From Fibrobacteria bacterium GUT77 (GTDB lineage: Bacteria; Fibrobacterota; Chitinivibrionia; Chitinivibrionales; Chitinispirillaceae): 5,511 nucleotides of DNA. The stretch spans positions 1 through 5,511 of the forward strand of contig LIUJ01000042.1 of the NCBI GenBank assembly GCA_001462255.1, given 5' to 3'. Below are positions 1 through 4,290 of this stretch, in pieces. The position numbers and the translations under genes were made by a program. The notes beneath the pieces were generated by a model that worked only from the letters and a program-made list of their open reading frames with translations, searched no databases and was not told the origin of the DNA. The number at the start of each line of letters is the position of its first letter. Positions within the stretch are counted from its first letter, which is position 1.

Positions 1-2355
1 CGGATTTGATTCAAAAACAACGCCGAACTCATCGTTGTAACGGTTTTCATTCAAATATTGAATACCCATTTCATCATCTAAAGGGAGAAGCATCCCGTCG
101 CCGCCCAAAAGATCTATTTCATACGGATATAGTGCAACACTTAATTTTTCAAGCTTTTTAATAATGTTGAGCTTTTCATTAGTAATTATATACTCAGGTT
201 GCTCGCGATAAACATTAATAAGTCTCTCGGCATCTCCGTACAATACCACTATAGATTTGGTATTTCTATCAATAACGGAAAAATTTTCGTCCGCCGTTCT
301 AAACGCGTGCGCGATACCGCATAAACACTCGTTGCCTGTCCTATCCTTGAAACTTCTTTTGCCTGTTGTGTTTAAGGACAACATATCATAAATACTGTTT
401 TCACACGTACGTTTTTCACCAACCGGATAATCCATTTCGTTTTTTCTTGCGAAAAAGTAATGTTCATAAAATTGCCTCATAATCGCCGGATCAAGCAGAT
501 CAGCGTTCTCGTTTTCTCGCGCTAACCGTTCTGTTATAGCCTTACCGATTTTTATATCAGGAAGTTTATCTAAATTTTCATTTGTTAGCGGGATGGCATA
601 TACTTCCTTTGGCGTACTGCTTTCACAGCTTCTATTGCATCTTCCTGCGGCTTGCGCTATAGAATCAAGACCTGCCATCGCCCTTACTACACAAGCAAAT
701 GAGATATCGACCCCGGCCTCTATCAACTGAGTTGTAACACAAATGATATTTCTGTTATTGTTTAACGCGTCTTTGATCTTATCAAGTGTTTTGACACGAT
801 GATCCGAACACATGTATGTGCTTAAATGATAAACCTCAAAACCGTCTTTATCCTTTAACTTTTCGAAAATTTTTTTAGCCGACATTTTGGTGTTGACTAT
901 TGCCAAACAATTTCCGTTTACGTTCGCTTTATCCGCGACAAAAGTAGCAAACGTATCCGTATCCATCTTCGGTTCAACAACAATTTTTGTGCGTTTTATA
1001 TCAGCAAATAAGTCGTCGCAGTCAATAAGTTTCGGGTTATTTTCAAGAGACAAATTTTGGCGTTCTGTTTTATGCAACAGCGGTTGTGTGGCAGTACACA
1101 GCAATACCGTTGCGTTACAGATTTTTGCCAAGAATGACACGACTTCGTTAAATACATGAATCGTTTTTATCGGCAAAGACTGAATTTCGTCAAATATAAT
1201 AACCGAATCGGCCATATTGTGAAATTTGCGAAGATTACCGGCTTTTGCGGACATGGCGGTTTCTAGAAACTGCACCATCGTAGTGATTATTACCGGATTA
1301 TCCCAACGAGAAGTCGCAAGCGCTCTGATATTTTGCTCTTCTTCATCGTCAGGCGGAACAATACCGGAATGATGTTCAAGTATGATATCGTTTTCTTCCG
1401 GCAAATCCAAGATTTTACGCAATTCTCTCGCCGTTTGGTCGGTAATGGAAAGAAACGGTATAACATATATAATTCGTTTTTTACTTCTTATCTCGCAATG
1501 ATATAGCGCGAATCGAAAAGTAGAAAGCGTTTTACCTCCGCCTGTCGGCACTGACACTTGATATATTCCGGGGCTTTTTGCGGCGGCTTCTTTGCATAAG
1601 TCCGATACGATTTGCCTTTTTTTCGCGATGGTACTTTCGCCGCTTAATTTTTGAATATTTTTTTCAAATGTGACAATTAAACCGCCCCAATCCGTTTCAG
1701 CGGGTTTATACCGTCCGTATTTATCGTTTTCCAAATCAAACAAATACGCGTCAAGCCTATCGGCGTCCACCACACAAGAAAATATATGCTTTACAAGTAA
1801 TCCAATGGCGAATTGAGCGGAATTTTTCTTTGTGTACGCTTCACGGATGCGTTTTAAAACGTCGTTGACTTCCGGTCTTGCGGCATTAATCAAATCATTC
1901 ACACGACTTGAATAATCGGGAATTACATCGGCAATATTCAGCCTTGTTTCCTCATAATGATATTTTTCATTGCCTTTTTCTAAAAACTTCTGAAGAAACG
2001 CAACCTCTCCGTCCGGCGAAATCATATCGCTAAGCGAGCCGTGATGAGACGCAACCGCTAAAGCAACTATTTCCTTGATTAAAACATCCGCGCTACCGTT
2101 TGTGCCATCAATTAAATTATCCATAAAAAACGCGCCTTGTAACGCGTGAACAACACTTCCTCTTTTGCCTCCCTCCGCTAAATACTTTTGAAAAACCGAT
2201 GTCGCTTTACCGAAGTCGTGAAGAAAACCCGCCAATCTTGAAATGTTCGGATATATGGAAAACAGAGCGGATAAATCAGCCACATTGATTAAGTGTTCTG
2301 ATAGTGGTTGTTTATCCGTATTATTATTATTTATTCTTGCCCAATATGTTTGCAT
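1..2355 (-). CDS. cas3: CRISPR-associated helicase/nuclease Cas3 (HD + SF2 helicase fusion), probably type I-C; C-terminus cut by window edge
   Basis: Cas3 is the effector nuclease of type I CRISPR systems: Cascade recruits it to the R-loop, where it unwinds and cuts target DNA. The frame is open over 785 codons with no stop and runs off the left edge. HD domain: H21, H46-D47 (GFLHDFGK), H70, H104-H105 and the DAD motif at 197-199, all candidate metal ligands and all present. Helicase: Walker A TGGGKT 271-276, DEIQ box 389-392, TAT motif 421-423, motif V TTQLIEAGVD 541-550, motif VI QAAGRCNR 568-575. ATG at 2355 is chosen because GGAG lies 9 nt upstream; the out-of-frame ATG at 2362 is too close to it. 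Family Cas3 proteins of this layout have about 750-850 residues and the last visible stretch resembles their C-terminal end, so little is missing. The SPGIYQVSVPTGGGKT style and the likely first place in the operon suggest I-C, but I-B or another subtype is possible. At about 40% GC it is poorer than the genes to its right. Confidence 0.95.
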   Translation of the reverse strand, partial: MQTYWARINNNNTDKQPLSEHLINVADLSALFSIYPNISRLAGFLHDFGKATSVFQKYLAEGGKRGSVVHALQGAFFMDNLIDGTNGSADVLIKEIVALAVASHHGSLSDMISPDGEVAFLQKFLEKGNEKYHYEETRLNIADVIPDYSSRVNDLINAARPEVNDVLKRIREAYTKKNSAQFAIGLLVKHIFSCVVDADRLDAYLFDLENDKYGRYKPAETDWGGLIVTFEKNIQKLSGESTIAKKRQIVSDLCKEAAAKSPGIYQVSVPTGGGKTLSTFRFALYHCEIRSKKRIIYVIPFLSITDQTARELRKILDLPEENDIILEHHSGIVPPDDEEEQNIRALATSRWDNPVIITTMVQFLETAMSAKAGNLRKFHNMADSVIIFDEIQSLPIKTIHVFNEVVSFLAKICNATVLLCTATQPLLHKTERQNLSLENNPKLIDCDDLFADIKRTKIVVEPKMDTDTFATFVADKANVNGNCLAIVNTKMSAKKIFEKLKDKDGFEVYHLSTYMCSDHRVKTLDKIKDALNNNRNIICVTTQLIEAGVDISFACVVRAMAGLDSIAQAAGRCNRSCESSTPKEVYAIPLTNENLDKLPDIKIGKAITERLARENENADLLDPAIMRQFYEHYFFARKNEMDYPVGEKRTCENSIYDMLSLNTTGKRSFKDRTGNECLCGIAHAFRTADENFSVIDRNTKSIVVLYGDAERLINVYREQPEYIITNEKLNIIKKLEKLSVALYPYEIDLLGGDGMLLPLDDEMGIQYLNENRYNDEFGVVFESNP

Positions 2356-2364
2356 ATTTCATAT

Positions 2365-2368
2365 CTCC
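2365..2368 (-). promoter_or_regulatory. Ribosome binding site of cas3
   Basis: The minus strand reads GGAG followed by 9 nt and then ATG at 2355. This fixes the cas3 start and rules out the ATG at 2362, which is in another frame with only 2 nt spacing. Confidence 0.7.
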
Positions 2369-2374
2369 GTTATA

Positions 2375-2404
2375 AAGATAATATATTTCGTATACTAATG
2401 TCAA
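2375..2404 (-). promoter_or_regulatory. Candidate cas3 promoter (perfect -35 TTGACA)
   Basis: The minus strand carries a consensus TTGACA (2404-2399), preceded by an A/T-rich stretch that could act as an UP element. Possible -10 boxes are TATTAT at 2383-2378 (15-nt spacer) or TATCTT at 2380-2375 (18-nt spacer); neither combines ideal sequence with ideal spacing. Transcription would start near 2370, giving a leader of only about 15 nt with the GGAG close to its 5' end. This is inferred from sequence alone, and the host's sigma-factor preferences are unknown. Confidence 0.45.
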
Positions 2405-2412
2405 ATTTTTAT
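2395..2412 (-). repeat. Direct repeat copy 1: A-tract plus TTGACATTAG (cas3-proximal)
   Basis: The plus strand reads CTAATGTCAA then ATTTTTAT. The same 10-mer and the T-run/AT ending recur at 2616-2636 in the same orientation, 221 bp away. In this copy the element coincides with the -35 region proposed for cas3. Confidence 0.6.
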
Positions 2413-2471
2413 TTATTTTTTTGTCCTCATTTAAGCAACAAACCGCGTACAAATTGGTACAAACCATTCGT

Positions 2472-2487
2472 AATTATCCGAATAATT
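2472..2487. other. Inverted repeat AATTAT-CCGA-ATAATT, possible operator
   Basis: Two perfect 6-bp arms are separated by 4 bp. The site lies about 70-85 bp upstream of the proposed cas3 -35 box, a place where a dimeric regulator could bind. Another short dyad, GTAC-N6-GTAC, lies at 2447-2460 between it and the promoter. Arms this short and AT-rich can arise by chance. Confidence 0.25.
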
Positions 2488-2521
2488 TACTCTACATTAT
2501 ACATGTCGCATACTACCCACT

Positions 2522-2532
2522 TGCTTTTTTAT
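2522..2532. repeat. 11-bp direct repeat TGCTTTTTTAT (partner at 2626-2636)
   Basis: An exact 11-base match to 2626-2636, 104 bp apart in the same orientation. The motif is T-rich in a region below 30% GC, so chance is a real possibility, but it overlaps the longer repeat at 2616-2636 and may share its origin. Confidence 0.35.
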
Positions 2533-2615
2533 CGTTGAACAATATCCTTTAGCGTTTTTGTATATTACTTTGCATTATCTGAGTATTACGCTATGTAATG
2601 TGGTGTTTTGAGGTT

Positions 2616-2636
2616 CTAATGTCAATGCTTTTTTAT
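2616..2636 (-). repeat. Direct repeat copy 2: A-tract plus TTGACATTAG (distal)
   Basis: The plus strand reads CTAATGTCAA followed by TGCTTTTTTAT, matching copy 1 at 2395-2412 apart from three extra bases and one T of run length. On the minus strand it gives a perfect TTGACA, but the sequence about 17 nt downstream (CACATT) is a poor -10. It may be a second, weaker promoter, a regulator site, or a leftover of a duplication. Its last 11 bases also recur at 2522-2532. Confidence 0.5.
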
Positions 2637-2660
2637 GATTGTTTTGTTATAGTCAAACAC

Positions 2661-2675
2661 CATGCGGTTTGCATG
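2661..2675. other. Small hairpin CATGC-GGTTT-GCATG
   Basis: A perfect 5-bp stem with a 5-nt loop, 4 bp from the stronger hairpin at 2680-2706. GGTTTG (2666-2671) can also pair with CAAACC (2687-2692), so the two structures could compete in RNA. No function can be assigned. Confidence 0.3.
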
Positions 2676-2679
2676 TTGT

Positions 2680-2706
2680 GAGGCCACAAACCCCATTTGC
2701 GGCCTC
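2680..2706 (-). terminator. Strong hairpin after the recombinase, likely 3'-end/terminator structure without a U-tract
   Basis: In the minus-strand RNA, GAGGCCGCAAA pairs with UUUGUGGCCUC around a UGGGG loop: an 11-bp stem, all Watson-Crick except one G-U pair. Read on the plus strand the same position is an A-C mismatch, so the fold favours the leftward transcript. It starts 23 nt after the recombinase stop, a usual place for a terminator, but no run of U follows. It may cause pausing, protect the 3' end, or act with a factor. A recombinase binding site is the alternative. Confidence 0.5.
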
Positions 2707-2729
2707 TTCCCTCGTTCTGCCCGCCGCCC

Positions 2730-3335
2730 CTACTCATCCTCAACCTCCTTCTCCTTGACGAACGCCTGCACCGTAAGCCGGTGTACCCCCAAAATCCGGG
2801 CGATGGTCGACTTGGGCACCCTCTTGTCCAACAGCGCCCTGATCTCCGCCTCCTTGCCCGTCCACTTCCTCACCTTCGACTTGCTCCCCGCCGGCCGCCC
2901 GAGCACCACGCCCTCCGCCCGCTTTCGGGCGAGAGCCTCCTTCGTCCGTTGCGAAATCAGGTTACGCTCTATCTCCGCCGACAAACCAAAGGCAAACGCC
3001 AAAACCTTGCAACTTATATCGTTACCCAATCGATAGTTGTCTTTTATCGTCCAAACGTGAATTTCTCGCCTCATACACTCGTTCAAAATCCCCATTATCA
3101 TAAGCAAATTCCGCCCAAGCCGCGATAACTCCGAGCATATTATGGTGTCGCCCTTCTTCATCGCCTTAAGCACCCGCCCCAACTTCCTCTCATCTACAGA
3201 CTTTGCCCCTGACATAGTCTCCTCAATCCACCGTCCGACAACCATCACATTTTTCTCGCAAAAACAATTGATTTCGTAACGCTGATTCTCAACGGTCTGC
3301 TTATCGGTGGAAACCCTAATGTAGCCGTAAACCAT
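2730..3335 (-). CDS. Small serine site-specific recombinase (resolvase/invertase family)
   Basis: 201 residues, a normal length for small resolvase/DNA-invertase enzymes, which cut and rejoin DNA at paired sites through a 5'-phosphoserine link. The N-terminal catalytic domain opens with YGYIRVST, giving nucleophile Ser9 with Arg7, followed by DKQ-x4-NQ. The SELSRLGRN stretch at 68-76 supplies Arg72 and Arg75, matching the conserved active-site arginines. The long E-helix spans about 117-140, then GRPAG leads into a resolvase-type helix-turn-helix at about 160-195 (KSTIARILGVHRLTVQ). ATG at 3335 is chosen because GGGGAGG lies 6 nt upstream and the domain starts there; an in-frame ATG at 3401 would add 22 residues with no domain match. 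The pattern recalls the Pin/Mpi invertases, but resolvase or transposon activity cannot be excluded. No partner transposase or clear inverted site pair is visible. Lines covering the C-terminal part are about 64% GC against about 45% for the catalytic part. Confidence 0.92.
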   Translation of the reverse strand: MVYGYIRVSTDKQTVENQRYEINCFCEKNVMVVGRWIEETMSGAKSVDERKLGRVLKAMKKGDTIICSELSRLGRNLLMIMGILNECMRREIHVWTIKDNYRLGNDISCKVLAFAFGLSAEIERNLISQRTKEALARKRAEGVVLGRPAGSKSKVRKWTGKEAEIRALLDKRVPKSTIARILGVHRLTVQAFVKEKEVEDE

Positions 3336-3341
3336 AAAATA

Positions 3342-3348
3342 CCTCCCC
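3342..3348 (-). promoter_or_regulatory. Strong ribosome binding site of the recombinase
   Basis: The minus strand reads GGGGAGG, 6 nt before ATG at 3335. The wider leader TAAGGGGAGGTATTTTATG closely resembles the one before the FISUMP gene (TAAGGGGGGTATTATG). Confidence 0.75.
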
Positions 3349-3371
3349 TTAAAATTAATTGTAATACGTAA

Positions 3372-3401
3372 ATTATCACTTTTTTTTGCGAAAAACGGCA
3401 A
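3372..3401 (-). promoter_or_regulatory. Candidate recombinase promoter
   Basis: The minus strand has TTGCCG (3401-3396), an 18-nt spacer and GATAAT (3377-3372), matching the sigma-70 consensus at 4/6 and 5/6. The leader would be about 30 nt. A second -10-like box, TACAAT, lies at 3363-3358 but has no matching -35. The region is AT-rich, so such boxes are easy to find. Confidence 0.3.
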
Positions 3402-3571
3402 ACAACGTTATATGGGCTTTATCCGAGGATTTTTTGGACAAAAAAAAACAGGGTATCCCAAAACAACGTAAGGCATATATTTCGCTGTAGGTAATGGAGA
3501 TATTTTTTAAGAAAATAATTCACACCGGTAGAATAACCGTCACAAATTGAAGTAACTACGCAGATTTTATA

Positions 3572-4201
3572 CTAATCTCGTAAGCACCGCACCGAAAGGC
3601 CGTACTCCTTGACGTCGAAATCGTCAACCACGACGTCCTCGTTGCCGTAATTCACATAACGATAGTAGGCATACCTATTCGCGCTCTCCGTGCCCGCCCA
3701 CCAGTAGCTGTAGCCGCCGATATGACTGTACTCCCCGCCGATACGGTAGCGCCCGCCGCCAAGTATGGTCGGAAACCTGAACGTAGACGCCGCGTCGCCG
3801 TCTTCTTCGTCCGTAGCCTTCTTCGCCCTCGCCTTTTGAGCCGCTATCTCACGATCGCTCATGGTTTTAACAAAAATCCCGAATTCCTTGACGGTCGGCA
3901 ACCGCCAACCCGCCGGACAGACCGTTTTCGCCGTTACCCAATCGTACAACCTGCCGTAAGCGTTGCAGTTAGAAGTGTCGTTGTCGTAACACCAAGAACT
4001 ACCCGTCTCAATATTTATATTATCCAACATCCAAATCTTCGCGCCTATCTTAGTCGTGTTGTAAATCCGGTCGTTCCTCTTGTCGGTAAGCGTACCGGAA
4101 ACGGAAGCCCCCGCAGTGCCGGCGCCGAAAACGCAAACCGCCCCGCCAACAACAGTTACCCCAAACAACAATGCCCGCCAAACCAACGAACCTAAACGCA
4201 T
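3572..4201 (-). CDS. Secreted FISUMP (Fib_succ_major paralogous) domain protein
   Basis: 209 residues. The N-terminus is a Sec-type signal peptide: basic start (MRLGSLVWR), hydrophobic core at about 10-26, likely cleavage after AGA at about 32. There is no proper lipobox, since the residue before Cys23 is Val. The mature part is a single Fibrobacter succinogenes major paralogous domain: GAKIWMLDNIN near 53-63, CYDND-x-SNCNAYGRLYDW at 71-88, CPAGWRLPT at 95-103, YWWAGTES near 166-173 and the terminal GLSVRCLRD. Cys71, Cys79, Cys95 and Cys206 could form disulfides. A charged Lys/Ala/Glu/Asp-rich insert sits at about 114-138. The family is surface or exported; its molecular role is unknown. ATG at 4201 is preferred over the in-frame ATG at 4228 because a G-rich binding site lies 4 nt upstream and the signal peptide begins there. 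It follows the large gene by 89 nt on the same strand and could be co-transcribed. Confidence 0.9.
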   Translation of the reverse strand: MRLGSLVWRALLFGVTVVGGAVCVFGAGTAGASVSGTLTDKRNDRIYNTTKIGAKIWMLDNINIETGSSWCYDNDTSNCNAYGRLYDWVTAKTVCPAGWRLPTVKEFGIFVKTMSDREIAAQKARAKKATDEEDGDAASTFRFPTILGGGRYRIGGEYSHIGGYSYWWAGTESANRYAYYRYVNYGNEDVVVDDFDVKEYGLSVRCLRD

Positions 4202-4205
4202 AATA

Positions 4206-4222
4206 CCCCCCTTATTTATAAA
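4206..4222 (-). repeat. Leader repeat copy next to the FISUMP start (includes its ribosome binding site)
   Basis: The minus strand reads TTTATAAATAAGGGGGG, ending 4 nt before the ATG at 4201. A near copy, TATTTATAATAGGGGGG, lies at 4261-4277 in the same orientation 55 bp away. The G-run here serves as the likely ribosome binding site, though it lacks the A of a canonical GGAGG. Confidence 0.45.
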
Positions 4223-4260
4223 GAGCATAATACTGCCAACATTATTTGTTTTGATGGCCG

Positions 4261-4277
4261 CCCCCCTATTATAAATA
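4261..4277 (-). repeat. Leader repeat second copy, with a perfect -10 box TATAAT
   Basis: The minus strand reads TATTTATAATAGGGGGG, similar to the leader at 4206-4222. It contains an exact TATAAT at 4273-4268, which would place a start near 4261 and give the FISUMP mRNA a leader of about 60 nt. No -35 box is recognisable 15-19 bp upstream, where the sequence is the end of the preceding gene. No start codon follows at the equivalent distance, so this copy does not head a gene. Confidence 0.35.
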
Positions 4278-4290
4278 CCTCGCCCAAACC

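Larger units (their letters stand above)
2356..2729. other. 374-bp non-coding spacer between recombinase stop and cas3 start
   Basis: I see no gene here on either strand: the short plus-strand open frame over 2308-2538 overlaps the cas3 start and has no recognisable protein features. The part next to cas3 (2356-2660) is very AT-rich, 27-28% GC in two lines counted by hand, while the last 30 bases next to the recombinase are C-rich. It holds the proposed cas3 promoter, two copies of an A-tract/TTGACATTAG element, small dyads (2447-2460, 2472-2487, and ATTAC-N5-GTAAT at 2585-2599) and two hairpins after the recombinase (2661-2675 and 2680-2706). No CRISPR repeat-spacer pattern is present. Confidence 0.7.

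Noticed and set aside
2308..2538. Plus-strand 76-codon open frame in the AT-rich spacer
   Set aside because: It overlaps the cas3 start, has low-complexity Ile/Tyr-rich sequence typical of AT-rich DNA and no recognisable protein features.
2356..2729. CRISPR array or leader next to cas3
   Set aside because: No regularly spaced repeats of 25-40 bp are present; the repeats found are short and irregular.
3336..3401. Upstream in-frame ATG at 3401 as the recombinase start
   Set aside because: It adds 22 residues with no family match and lacks a good binding site, while ATG at 3335 has GGGGAGG at 6 nt and starts the domain directly.
3440..3460. Possible terminator on the minus strand: GGG-ATA-CCC followed by nine T
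   Set aside because: The stem is only 3 bp, too weak for a terminator, and it lies over 110 nt beyond the FISUMP stop.
3400..3469. Direct repeat AAACAACGT at 3400-3408 and 3461-3469 upstream of the recombinase
   Set aside because: Nine bases in an A-rich region, with no matching arm geometry or spacing that suggests a resolvase site.
3524..3540. Small hairpin CGGT-N6-ACCG after the FISUMP stop
   Set aside because: Only 4 bp of stem with a flanking bulge and no proper U-run; within chance expectation.
3722..4195. Plus-strand open frames opposite the FISUMP, recombinase and large genes
   Set aside because: They are Arg/Pro-rich antisense frames over GC-rich genes, with no domain or signal features and clear genes on the other strand.
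4202..4228. Upstream in-frame ATG at 4228 as the FISUMP start
   Set aside because: The signal peptide's basic start and the G-rich binding site both point to ATG at 4201.
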